A stretch of 64,000 nucleotides of DNA from Diploscapter coronatus (Eukaryota; Nematoda; Chromadorea; Rhabditida; Rhabditidae), in NCBI GenBank assembly GCA_964036155.1, contig OZ038422.1:56939201-57003200 (forward strand), written 5' to 3'. Positions 10,316 to 21,900 of the stretch are shown here, one piece after another. The notes under the pieces are model-generated. The model saw nothing but the letters and a program-made list of their open reading frames with translations, was not told the origin of the DNA and did not search any database. Numbering within the stretch: the stretch's first letter is position 1; each line of letters starts with the position of its first letter. The position numbers were made by a program, and so were the translations under genes.

Positions 10316-13300
10316 TTTTGACGTGTTTTTGTTCGATTTTCACCAACTCTCGGGGAAAATTGACGCTTTTTGGCTTACCTAAATTACATATGTCAAGATA
10401 TGTTTCATCGAATGAAGATAATTTAAGAAACAACATTTCGCTCAATGCTCGAGTAATTGAAAAAAACGAAAATTATAGACATTATATCGAAACAAAAAAT
10501 ATTTAGAAAACGAAAGTTATAAACGATGAAAGGTAAGGTGAAAAGTTTAGTAATGTCGAATTATCGAACATTCTAAAATGCTGAATCAGCCAATAGCAGA
10601 AGGTGGAAATTTAAACGGAAGTTTCATTTTTTATCGATGTTGAAATTTTCAGGGAACAAATTTGTAAACACGAAATTTGATACGAAACTAATAAGAAATG
10701 AATGCATTAGGCCTATCCAGGTGATCAAGTAAAAAAGGGAATGTGAAATAGATTAGGAAATGAAGGTGGAGATATTTTCGTATCTTGAAGCGATCTTCTG
10801 CATTAGCTGCGGGAATGCAAAAATGCGGGATTGGATCAGAAAGGAAACGAGCCTTACAGACAACCGAATACCTCTTGAAGTTGCAGAGGATGAAGGGAAA
10901 CGAGGGAGGGAAGGGTCAGAAGAAGAAGGAGGAGAGATCCAAAGCAAGCGGACGGAACACGTAATGCAAATAGACAACGACAAAAATCGAAACGGATTAT
11001 GAATGAAGAGACACTTCAAAGACAACAGGGGAAGGGAAAGGAATGTGCTTGGGACTGAAACATGCTGCTAATGTATGAATCTGAATCTGGGAAGCTGATA
11101 GAAGATGGCTCGGTTCATAAATTATTGAAGGCAACCAAATCAAGAGTCAAGAGAGATTATGGTGTTCAAAGTGTCATCTCTAAAACTGGCATGGCAACCA
11201 ATCTCTGAACGAAAAATGAAGACAAAATCAAGGAGAAAAAAGAGGATAAGGATAAGAAGGGATATATCTAAGAAAGACTTGCTGAAACATAATATTGAGG
11301 TTTAGAGGGAAGACATCAAACAACGATTTTGTTGAAAGTAAGAGGGGGAATGAGAAAAGGCAAACGAATGGCAACAATGACAGTTTGATGAAGTAGTTCG
11401 ACTGGAAAAAGGAGAAGAGGAATCAAGAGGCCATTTCAAGGCCGTTGATAGAGAAAGAGACAGGGAAATCCTCGGACTGACTGACTGGACGATGAATTAT
11501 TGAATAATATTATGGGAAGGTAATGGAAAGAGGAAAGAGCATTACTACCAGCTGCTGTAGTTCAGGCTGCTCGCTAAGGCTAATCTAATGCATTGCAAAT
11601 GGATAAATGATAGGTTTGACAGCTTGAATACCACATTTGCCACCTTATTGAATACTCAAATAAATTGCAGTAGTTGGCATTAATCTTGCATTGTTGAAAT
11701 GGTAGTTTTAGCAATACTGAGGCACGAAATATCTTGAGTAAATGACGGTGAAAAAAATGTATTGACTACATGCAGGTAAATGTTTTCCTCATACAGTTCA
11801 TGAAAAGAGAAGAAGGCAGACTGAATGAGGAAAACATGCAGACTTCAAGAGTAGAAGTTGTGGTGTTTGTGAGGAGAGGGAGGAGAATGCAAAGCAAAGC
11901 CTCTTTTTACATGCAGCCGACAGCCGTTTGTCGGCTTCGCACCTAAGAAAGAAGACGGGAAAAGAACCGTTGGATCGACAAAGAAACATGGGGAATTCGC
12001 GCAAACACAACAATGATAATGGGAAAGTTAGCGATACTTTGTCAATAAAATTATTGCCTTGTGAATGCTTATAAATTATTTTTAGAAAAATGATAGTAAA
12101 ACTGAGTCGTGTAAGTAGAAAAATGAAACCGATTTATTTGAAAGATGTTCACCATAAATGAACAATTTCATGCTTGATTGGCCGCAAATTGCATCATCGA
12201 AGAAAAAGAAAAGAAACAACTTTTGGCAATGAATTGTACAGCATCGAATGCATGAATGTGATGAAAAAGAGTGAAGGGTAGCAGGAATGAAATCGATCAA
12301 TTAGGAGAGGATTGCAGCACTCCTATGCAATTCTGCTGTCCTGCAGTTCTGATCACTCCTTTCATCCTTTCTGCTTCTTTTCCTCTCTATTCTCCCTTCG
12401 ATTTTTCCTATCGGCTATTTCCGTTTCCTACTCCTCTATTCTCTATTCGCATTGTACAAAAGTAATCGATTTGAATGTAAAGTGTTTAGTCAATCGATAA
12501 CTCTGACTGTCTGACTCGTGATGCAAAAAGTTATGTTTAGGGGCCGAATAAATGCACTTTTGTGAAAACGAATTTTCCTAGCGCAATAAAATAGAACCTG
12601 AAGAGTTGTAGTTGACGATTCAAAAGTTAATGTCGAAAGAATAAAAGATTCTTCGTCAGAGTCTCGTCGTAGAAGTATAAGTTTTGGCGATAAATCGTAA
12701 AATGGCGAATAAAATAAAACCGAATGGCCTAGGTAGTTTTATAGCATCGCGCACTGCAAAGAGGAGACTGCCGAATGCAGATCTGAATGCCAGATAAAAA
12801 CATCCGGCTGTCACCTAACTTGCACATATTCTAGTGGACATATAGGAAATACGGCAATGAAGAGTAACATTCGATAGAAAATCTAAAAATTTGACGAAAA
12901 GTGACCTCTACGACGAATGTCTCCAGTGAAATGTGGAAAATTGACGAACACATATCCCCAGGGGGATTGCATCAAAGGGATGAATAGAAAAATGGAGAAT
13001 GAGGAGGATAAGGAATTTGATGAAGGATAGGAAAGATGTGCAAAAAATGAAGACTTGATTCGTAATTAGGCAGCGGCGGCTATCTAATGCATTCAAAGCG
13101 GTGAGAAGAGAGGAAGAGGGAATTATTCTAGCCAGAGGGCTAGCTGTTGGCTGCTCGGTGTCTCGTCCATCTCTCGAACGAGTGGACAGGCAAATTGAAA
13201 GGACAGAGGAGAAGCTGAATGGAGAGAGAAAGCTGAAACAACAGAGGAGTAAACCAATCTGCGATACAAAATGACAGCAACTTCTCTGTGCCTCCCTCCA

Positions 13301-13541
13301 TCGCACTGCAAATCTGCCCCAGCGCCAGCATGAAAGGCAATGTTCAAATTGAATTGGCACGTCAGCTTTTGTCCAATTCCTTATTTATCTTCTCGAATTG
13401 ACTGACCATTTCCCTTTTCGAGTCGAATCTCTGTTTGTTTAGGACAACATCGTCCCGCTCTGCTGCACTGCAAATCGATAGTCGATTGATTGAAGGATAC
13501 GAACCCACAAAGGAAGGAGGACAGTGCAGCGATCGAGGGAA
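10316..13541. other. 3.2-kb gene-poor region, purine-rich on the + strand, between divergent genes
   Basis: No conserved exon is visible. From about 10740 to 13250 the plus strand is strikingly G/A-rich, so the minus strand is C/T-rich. The bias flips near 13250-13300 and becomes C/T-rich on the plus strand just before the CRELD start. This fits 5' leader or intron sequence of the minus-strand Egalitarian gene on one side and CRELD upstream sequence on the other, but that is inference. Open frames such as 12908-13360 (-) and 10753-11025 (-) are low-complexity. At about 11913-11934 there is a perfect 8-bp stem (AGCCGACA/TGTCGGCT). Confidence 0.45.
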
Positions 13542-16239
13542 ATGCGGAACAAATTGGGCAGTCTGCATGCTCTGCTGCAACTATTCGCCGTAGTCTTCTC
13601 CAAGGAAGTCGTTATCAAAAACGAACAATGCAAAGTTTGCCACTTTCTCACCGAGACCTTCGAAGCTGTAAGTTTTTTTAAACACTTATTTTTTAATTAT
13701 TCTTTTCTCTATGAACTCATTGTATTTTTCGAAAAAAAAAGATACTAGGAATAAGTTCAACCATTTTTTCTGATTAAAAATAACGCCCTACACAAGCTTT
13801 TAAAACAGTATAATATGATGACGTTGCATTCGAAATACCGTTGTCTTTTTAGATAAATCCTTGACAAAGTTTGGCTGATTTCTTGCAGAATAAACTTGAC
13901 TAGTTCCCTAAAATTTAGTCGAACAAATGATAAACAAATTTAAACTTGAGCATAATGAAAACCAACTCATTTCAGGGAATGCGGAATACTGCGAGGGATC
14001 ACTTTGGCGGTGGAGACACAGCTTGGGAAGAGAAGAATCTCGGAAAATACGCGACTAGGTTGGTATTTCCTTTCAATTATCAAGCTTTAATTCTCCTCTA
14101 TTTCGGTGGCATTGAACAATTTTAAAACTGACATTGAACGATGTAAAATTTCAATTTCTATATCCCATCATTAGTTTTAATTTTAACTCCTGATAAAATA
14201 AAAAGAAAACTTTATTTTGAGTGAAACACGGCTAGTTGAAGTGCAGGAAGGCCTCTGTAAAAAGTCGACACTTTCCAATACAGACGGATATTTGAGCATC
14301 AAAGAACTCGAATTCAAGGTATTTTTAAAGGGTATTCCCATCACAAATTCTGGTTCAGTGTTCCGCATTGTTGGAAGAACATGAAGAACTTGTGGAAGAT
14401 TATTACTATAAAAATCAGCAGCACAACTTCTCCAAATGGATGTGCACCGAGCAGCTCAAGTGTAAGTCATTTGGAGTTTTACTAATTTTTATTAGATATC
14501 ATGAATGACTTGTAAATGTGTTGTTGTTTTTTTTCTATATTTTTAAATCGTAAAGAATTTTTGTAATTTAGTACCTTTCGAGAATTTATTAAACTCGTTT
14601 ATAGTGTGTTGTCCGCTTGGATATTTCGGCAAAAACTGCGATGAGTGCTCTGGCTTGAAACAGACTGGCAGTGCTTGTTATGGACGGGGGCAGTGTCACG
14701 TAAGCTTTTATCAGAATTTTTGAGATTATTTTTTCTATAAGAGATCTGTGTAAATACGAAAATTCATTCATCCTATAACACAAAAATTGCAGGGCGATGG
14801 AAGTCGGGAAGGCAGTGGAAAATGCAACTGCAATGCTGGCTATATTGGCCATTTTTGCTCGAACTGCGATTCGGACTATTTCCAGGTCGAAAAAACGGAC
14901 CGAAAGATTACTTGTGAAAGTAAGTAGAACGTATATCTTTTGAAGAGTTCTTTTTTGTTTTCTATATAATTCACCATGGCTATTATTTGTAAATTTTTAC
15001 CAGGCTTTAGTGATAGAGAGTATAGGAAGAACGAAAATGCTGGTGATTTCTACAAGTGATAACCATGGCGAACTAGTGAAAAATACGGAGCCCGATTTTT
15101 CATTTCTTTTCAGAATGTCACGAATCATGCACTGGCGGATGCAAATCAATAGGACCTTTGGGCTGCAACAAATGCAGGACTGGATGGTCGATGGACGAGA
15201 AACTAGGATGTGTCGGTATGCTTTTACAATAATTACTTTATTACTTTTTTACTATCTTAGTACTTTTCAGACGTAGATGAATGTGCAATCGAGCCTGCTG
15301 TTTGCACGAGAGAGAACGAGAAATGCGTGAATAGTGAGGGATCGTATCGATGTGAATGTATGGATGGATACAAGAGAAATGGGGCCGATTGCACTCTCGA
15401 CGTTGAAGGTTAGTAATTTTTGAAAACTATCTTTGCTAGTTTAAAATTATCTTGTATAGCTAAAATGATCATAATCTCATCCTTGTGCATCAGTGCTAGG
15501 GAGTATTTGGGTCAGGCTAAAAAATACAAGGTGGTAGGTCGCGCGAGCGAAATTACGTTGTGATATTTTATTATGAAAAGAATTTTTTCAAAAAATAATA
15601 TCAGGTTTGAGATGCATCAATGTAAAGAGAATATGATAGGCGATAGATCGCAGAGACATTCTTGCTCGTCCCCTAGGTCTGTTGTGCATTTTATGCCTTC
15701 TGCAGAAAGTTATTAACTTTCCTCCAACTAACACATTTTCGTTGCATCATCTCTAAAATAATAATTTCACGTTTCAATTAACTCTTGTTGCTGGTTTTAA
15801 ATCTCTAAACTTTCCTTATCCGCGCACTAAATTTCGAAAAAAAATGAGGACGAATACTTGCACTAATTGGTTCTATCGGTACTTCTTGATTATCAACCAA
15901 AAATCTAAATGAATTGAGTTAATTTGAAATTCCATTTCGATTCTGGCTAATGACCCTGAAAATAAACTCATGATTCACCATTTGCTCACCTTCACAAATA
16001 GGTTCGCAATGAGCATCTTCGTGTTTTCAGCCCCGCCCTACCAACTCCCGATGGCCCCCGATCTGTTCCTTCGAGTGTTTGCCTTTTCCTCGCTGATCGG
16101 CCTGGTCGGCCTCATTTTCTCCTACAAATCTCCTGTTCTGTATGTGCTGCTCGCTATCGCTGTCCTCCTCATCATTCTCATCGAATTGCACATTAATCCA
16201 TCCTCCTTCTTTGGACAAGACAAACCTTTTGAATACTGA
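13542..16239 (+). CDS. CRELD (cysteine-rich with EGF-like domains), membrane isoform
   Basis: CRELD proteins are ER factors that help receptors mature; C. elegans crld-1 acts on acetylcholine receptors. Nine exons: 13542-13667, 13976-14058, 14222-14318, 14359-14461, 14605-14699, 14793-14919, 15114-15215, 15271-15408 and 16031-16239, giving 359 aa. In order: a signal peptide (MRNKLGSLHALLQLFAVVFS), a CxxC motif in EQCKVCHF, the WE domain region (DTAWEEKNLGKY), then cysteine-rich EGF/furin-like modules (CPLGYFGKNCDEC, CNCNAGYIGHFC, CHESCTGGC, CNKCRTGW). A calcium-binding EGF follows (DVDECAIEP with CVNSEGSYRCEC). The last exon adds two hydrophobic segments (LRVFAFSSLIGLVGLIF and VLYVLLAIAVLLIILI), as in CRELD1. 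The 622-bp last intron is the longest. Exon 8 ends in phase 1 and can also join the exon at 16823. Confidence 0.93.
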
Positions 16240-16247
16240 ACAGCAAT

Positions 16248-16281
16248 CGTTCGTTCGTTCGTTCGTTCGTTCGTTCGTTCG
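16248..16281. repeat. GTTC tetranucleotide microsatellite
   Basis: About eight tandem copies of CGTT lie directly after the CRELD membrane-isoform stop, in its presumed 3' untranslated region. Confidence 0.95.
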
Positions 16282-16822
16282 ATTTTAGGGCATTTTATCA
16301 ATTTTGTGACTATCAAGGTTCTAATTTAAACTATCAAATGGTCTCTTACATTTGGATGCAGTTGAAAGGTTTGTGTTGCATCATGTAACTTATGAATTAT
16401 TGCAAGCTTTTCCTTTCTATGGAGCTTCAGTGGGTTCTGGTGAGATTGTTGCATTAGTTCTCTACATTTTATTTATTACTTCCTCAACACGTTACTTATT
16501 GCACGGGTATAGGTTTTGGGATTTGATTTGATCAATTTTAGCCATGCGAATAATTTGATTCTCCAATGCCTTCTAGATTATATAAGCAAAAGCTCATTGT
16601 GTAAAATCGCAATGTTTGATCAGATGAAATGTGGATTAGCGTTAATTAGTGAAAAACGGTTGCTCATAATAAATGATGATTTTATAAAAACAACGGAGTG
16701 TATTTCGTTAATTGCGTTAGCTTCTATTTTGGTCAAAATTATGATGTGATATGGGAACGATAATGATCAATTGAATATCAAGTCTAAATGAAAAATTGTC
16801 CAAAGATGTTTACATATTTTAG

Positions 16823-16917
16823 TGAAATTTGCTGAAAATAATGCATCAAGTGGCACGTCTGAATCTGAGGAAAATAACAATGAGTCAGCAAGTGAAAATA
16901 CGAAAGATGAACTATGA
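16823..16917 (+). CDS. alternative last exon of CRELD, ending in KDEL (soluble ER isoform)
   Basis: A good acceptor (ACATATTTTAG) precedes an exon in exactly the phase left by CRELD exon 8. Joined to 15408, it reads V-KFAENNASSGTSESEE, continues through an Asn/Ser/Glu-rich linker, and ends NTKDEL before TGA. The product would be 321 aa with no membrane segment and a canonical ER-retrieval signal, as in CRELD2. A polyadenylation signal AATAAA lies at 16926-16931, nine bases past the stop. In C. elegans one gene gives membrane and soluble CRELD forms by alternative splicing, so this is probably the equivalent. The phase match, KDEL and AATAAA are seen in the sequence; use of the exon is inferred. 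Confidence 0.8.
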
Positions 16918-17853
16918 AAAATGAAAATAAAAGGAAAGGTTAAGATTTTACACTTTTATACTGTATGAAGCTTACATTTGAAGCCTACTTCAAAGTGCAG
17001 TTAATAATAAGAAATCACTTCATTTATCTCTCATTCTTGAGAATTTCAAGACCTCATGATATATCGTAAAATCTAAAATAGAAGTCCATGGATCTTTATC
17101 TTTCGATACCCAATTTTTTTATACAAATTTCGCATTTTCAAACCGCTATAACTCCTCATCTAATGCCCGTAATCACTTCACAACAAGACAATCCATTCTA
17201 AACACTAAAAAAGCATTTAAAAGCACTTCTTGAGATGATCTGGGCTGGGTAATGGATAGTTCTGGCATTTTAGAGGTGGACTTCTGTTATAGGGAAACTC
17301 GATTTTAGATTTTACGATATGTTCGAATTTTAATTTATTTACACGCATCTTTCTACACCAAAATGATTATGAAATTGCTGATATGATGATGAAACTTTCT
17401 AATTTTCTAACTCATACTCATACTAAAATTGTTTAAATATCATCATAAACATGAGTTTGATTGTGCAATTGAGGGTATTAGAGAACAAATGATTCTTCGA
17501 GATAATATATCTTCAGTCTTTTACGAAACTATCAGCTGGTCTTCGATCAAAATTATTAAGGGTACCGTAACAATTATTCAAAAATCATGCAATAAGTGCT
17601 GCTAATTTACTTCACTTCTGTGATGAACGTCTTTGTTGTCTCATTTTATTTACACATTTCATGCAATTTATTTTAGGATATGAAATTTCTACGTAAATTC
17701 AAATAAATTTAAAAATTATTTTAACTGTTTATTGTAAATAATAATGGCAACAAACAACGAAATGACAAAAGTGTGACGGGAGGAGGGAAATTTGTGAAGA
17801 GAGACTACTGCTGAGATTTACTGCTTATGCTGGATGAGGTGAAATGCTAGAGA
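16918..17853. other. AT-rich gap with an inverted repeat and a neuropeptide 3' end
   Basis: It holds the 3' end of the KDEL isoform of CRELD, the inverted repeat at 17059-17322, and the 3' end of the minus-strand neuropeptide gene. The latter has a polyadenylation signal (TTTATT on the plus strand, 17728-17733). No other gene is seen. Confidence 0.5.
17059..17322. repeat. inverted-repeat (MITE-like) element between CRELD and the neuropeptide gene
   Basis: ATATCGTAAAATCTAAAAT near 17061 is the exact inverse of ATTTTAGATTTTACGATAT near 17302-17320. A second block, AGAAGTCCA / TGGACTTCT, continues the arms, with about 16 extra bases in the right copy. I did not see a clear target duplication. 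Confidence 0.6.
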
Positions 17854-18116
17854 TTAATCGAAATTGTCCCAATTCATTTGATCTTCCTGAGGAATTTCCG
17901 CCATTTTCCTGATTCGAGTCATTTTCGGCATGAACACACAGCCCATAGGCGAAAAGAAGCAGTTACGACTCGTCCCTAGCGATGACATTGGGCCTGGCTG
18001 AGGTCTGCAAAGAGTACTGTAGCTGGAATACCGTAGATATAATGATACTTGGCATGGATGCAGACTATAAGCAGAGAAAGCAGCAAAAAGGAGACCAGAG
18101 CTTGAAATCGAACCAT
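17854..18116 (-). CDS. secreted neuropeptide precursor, allatostatin-C-like
   Basis: Two exons, 18049-18116 and 17854-18004, are joined by a 44-bp GT-AG intron in phase 2 and encode 72 aa. The N-terminus is a textbook signal peptide (MVRFQALVSFLLLSLLIVC, then IHA as the likely cleavage site). The mature part holds one core, RNCFFSPMGCVFMPK, with two cysteines six residues apart. Allatostatin-C peptides have the pattern C-[YF]-F-N-P-I-S-C, so the aromatic pair, proline and spacing agree. Arg before NCFF and the RIRK stretch after the core could be processing sites. The rest is an acidic tail ending NWDNFD. A polyadenylation signal lies 121 nt downstream. A second in-frame ATG lies 12 nt upstream, right after a TAA. 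TTTCAG directly before the chosen ATG could be a trans-splice acceptor. The reading frame and splice phase are seen; the family call is inference. Confidence 0.75.
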
Positions 18117-18962
18117 CTGAAACGGCATTTAAATGAATGGGGAAATCGTGAAAGGGGATCTAAAATACAGAACAGACGGCTGTTGCAGAGTCAGAGCAGG
18201 TAGAACTAAACTCGGAGAGATGAAACGGGGATGGGGAATGGAATTAGAGAGATGCACTGTGGGTTGCCCAGCTACTAATTGGGAATCCGTCGAAATGACA
18301 CCGCGCACTCGACTGGATTCATTTTCATAACCTAGCCAATTAGCTCATTTAGAAATTAGCGAAATTACACACAGCCGAATTATGACGTCCCAGGGAGAAG
18401 AGGGACAAAACCAGAAGAGGGGGCTATTTACAACGAATTAATTCGAGTCACACGACACGAGCATCATAGCGAATATCCACGATTCACATTTATACTCAAA
18501 TATGTCATCAAACTGATAATGAAACAGATTTAGCAACGACAATAAATATCATAATTGCATTTCCGACTCATCATTCTCGACGAAATACTTCATTCATCAA
18601 TTTTCACTCAATCATAATAATAAGTCATTTTTGTTGTTTTGAATTCTGCTAATTTGCCAAAATAATTTATCCCCGAAGACAACAAAATAAAACAAAGAGA
18701 AAGACGTCTTGCGTGTCAATCATCACAAAAGCTGAGAAATAAATTTGGTTGACTCATTTTTGCAATTGAATCCCGTAACTTGTAACCCGTATGTCACTTG
18801 AAAAATTGAATGTTTAGAAATAGAAAATGAAATTGCAGGGGAAAATACTTGAAGAAATCGCTGTCAGATGATTTAGTCAGAAATTTTAGGTGGCCAAAAT
18901 AAGTGAAAGGGAGTTTATTTTTCTGAAAGAAAGAAAGATATTCGTTTTGCCTGTTTCCTCCT
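18117..18962. other. neuropeptide upstream region and TRAIP 3' flank
   Basis: The part next to the neuropeptide gene (about 18120-18420) is purine-rich on the plus strand, like other upstream regions of minus-strand genes here. The rest is A-rich. The TRAIP polyadenylation signal (TTTATT on plus, 18914-18919) lies 44 nt past the TRAIP stop. The plus-strand open frame 17982-18203 is a shadow of this region. Confidence 0.5.
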
Positions 18963-21900
18963 CTAGTCGATAGTGACGACTTCATTGGGATCTGTAACAG
19001 GAACAGGAGAAATGGATGGTTTGACGGGTCTGGGCCTGTTCCAGAACTGCGTCAGAGTCAGAGTGTTCGTGGGGGAGATCTTCTCGCTCTTCTTGGCCTT
19101 GGACGCGGTCTTGCTAGACTTCGCAGGCGGACTGCGAGTTTTCGTGGTAGTCGTCGATTTGCCAAGCCTAAAATTCAAAACACTGCATATTTCTTGGTTT
19201 TCATCTTAAAGTGAAATTCAAAATCTCTAGACTAGCTTGTAAAACTGGTATAAATTAAAATGTTAGAAATAGAATTTTCAATGAAGGAAACAGGATTTTT
19301 GGCTCAATAACTCGAAAAGTAATTTGAAGTGGCTTCTCAAAAATGAGCGATTTATCATACTTAGAATAGGAAACTAAACTTGACACCTATTTGGTGACGA
19401 TCTATCTAAGTAAGTCTATGACCTCATGATGTTTCAAATATGAAGAAGAAAACTCACATTTTGGAGGTAGAAGAGTTGGTTGCAGAAAGGGTGGAGTTGA
19501 TGGAATTGGTGCGGACGAGGGACGTGGAAGGCTTCGAGGCACCTGAACAATTCAGTCATTCATTCGACAGATCATTGAATGAGACCAACCTGCAGCCACT
19601 CGCTGCAGCACTTTCTTCGGGACATTCACTTCGGCTCCACTGAAAGTTCATTTACTTATTATCAGGGCAAAGAGCTATGATTTTCGGTAAAATTCGTTTT
19701 GATTTTTTTATTAGTCAGTCCATTCTTATCTAGTGAAAGTGTGTATACACAATTCTGCATCTATTCTAAAGCTTTTTTTTTTCGAAAAGGATAAATTGGC
19801 TATCTAAAACAATCTGAATACATTTTAATATAAATTCTATCGCTCTTCTTCGTTATCATTTATCAAAACGAAACGAAATGTTCTTGCCTTGCAATATCGA
19901 GAGCGAACCCAGCATGCGAAGTGGTCGGCTGCAGTTCGAAGGCATCGTCGTCAAAAGCAATGGGAGGAGCTGCAAAGCTGCTTTCTCCATTCACCCTTTC
20001 TTCTTCTTCTCTCTGATTCTCTTCCTGCTCAATTTGTTCACCATCGTCAAATGTACGAGGACCGCCAATTTGCAGCTAAAATTTAAAAATAAAAGAATTG
20101 AAAATAAATTTTAAAATATTTTTTTTTTCGAATTCCTGAAACATCGTTGCGAGTTTTTCCCACGAGAGGATCTTTTCAGGGTTCATGGAATTTCTGGACA
20201 AAAGTAAGTATATTTGAAGGAACAAAAAGTGAGTGGGTTTGATAGTTTTATTCCAAAAATAAATTCCTGAAGCAGGTGTGGTCTATTTAGTAAGCTCTTC
20301 AATACAAGGCATAGTGCAGAAATTTCATCAATACACTCAATTTTTCTCGTTTGGATGCAACTCGATTTATCTTGAAATCCCAAGGGACGCTAAAAAAAAG
20401 TCCCTTGTCAAAACCGATATTCAAAAGAAAATCAATCGACAGTCATTTTGCGGTAATAATTGCAATTTTTAAATTAAATAAAAACTCACCTTGGAAATTT
20501 TCGGTCGTTTGGTAGCAGTGCTGAGGAACTGTTGATCGTACTCGAACGCAGCGTTGTCGCGAGTCTCGTCAAATCCGAGATGCTGCCTCTTGATCGAGTC
20601 GACCAGCAGAGATCGCAAACGGGGATTGGCCGGGGTCTTGGCGGCTTCGTCGAGCTGCTCGCGGCATCGCTTCGCTTCACTTCGCAGATCCTGGTTTATT
20701 CTTCGTTTATTCCTCCGATCGAATATAGCGATTTATTGCAAAGTTCGGGGATTTTGAAAAATGAAAGATGTTGGCAATGGAGCATGTTAGGAAAAATAGA
20801 AGGTGTGTAATGCGAAAATAATCTACCTAATGAGTCAGTAATTTGGAAACTAAATACATAGTATCTATTTTTATATTGCCATATTCTCAAACCAAAGTCC
20901 TTAATTCTTGAAATCCCGAATCCATTCAAGCTCCCGACATATCTAAAATAGCTCTACCTGCACAAGCGCCTTGTACTTCTGTTCCTTCTTCGAGAACTCA
21001 GCAATTCTCTTTTCATATTCATGAATTTCGAGTTGGAAACGATGATTCTCCTTCTTTGCAGCGACCAACTGTCTAAAATCGTCCGTTTATTATATATTTT
21101 CTAGAGATAAATAGCTGACAAGCAAGTTTAACAGTGCGTTACTCCGAATGAATTTATATTCACAAAGTAAGTTAATTCGAGCCTGTTTGTTACAAAAATT
21201 TAGATAAAAATCACCATCGTGATTCCCTATAGCATAATTTGGTCCTGAAGTTTCCTTATTTACTTTGTGCTGCAAACATTCACAGATCAAAAATTAGCGT
21301 ACATTATTGCGAACATGAGAATTTCATTACTCGCTGTAGCAATCAAATTTTACAACTGAGAACTTTTAGGGCCAAACTATGCGATCAGGGAGCGCGGTAG
21401 ATTTTTATCTAAATTCTCATAACGAGCAGGGTTGAATTGACTTGCTCCGTAAGTATGAACAGATCTCCTGAGTAATACACTGTGAACTCCTTTTCGAGTT
21501 GTTGAAAAATTCTAAATCATAACGATAGTCAGCACTAAAAAAGGCAAAACCAGTTATGAATTTCTTTAATTAAATTCATGGTTTTGATACTAAATGGGTT
21601 TGGTAGAAAATAATAAAAATTCAAGTATTTCTTATATTGCGATCAGTTAGTTGTTACCTTTTGATGAGAAGGAGGAATTTCTCGCAGTGGAGGTCCTCTT
21701 CAGATTTGATGTACTGCGACAGAGACTCCTCGCTGTCCGTGTCTTTCGTGTTCATCAGGAATTGATAACTGAAAGTAAAACGTTACAAAGAATGGCTGCC
21801 TCAAGAGAGACTTACAATTCAGTAGCTCTGAGCTGCAGCAGAAGCAGTCTGTTCTCATTGCTGAGTGCCTCTTTCTCGTGCGCCACTTGTCTCAACAGTG

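Noticed and set aside
11913..11934. Short hairpin AGCCGACA/TGTCGGCT read as a terminator
   Set aside because: Eukaryotic context, no U-tract and no adjacent gene end. It is recorded only as a small stem.
12908..13360. 150-codon minus-strand open frame
   Set aside because: Ser/Phe/Leu-rich product of a pyrimidine-rich strand; no motif, and it overlaps other open frames.
17982..18330. Plus-strand open frames over the neuropeptide locus
   Set aside because: They are antisense to the signal-peptide and Cys-core exons and show no family features or splice signals.
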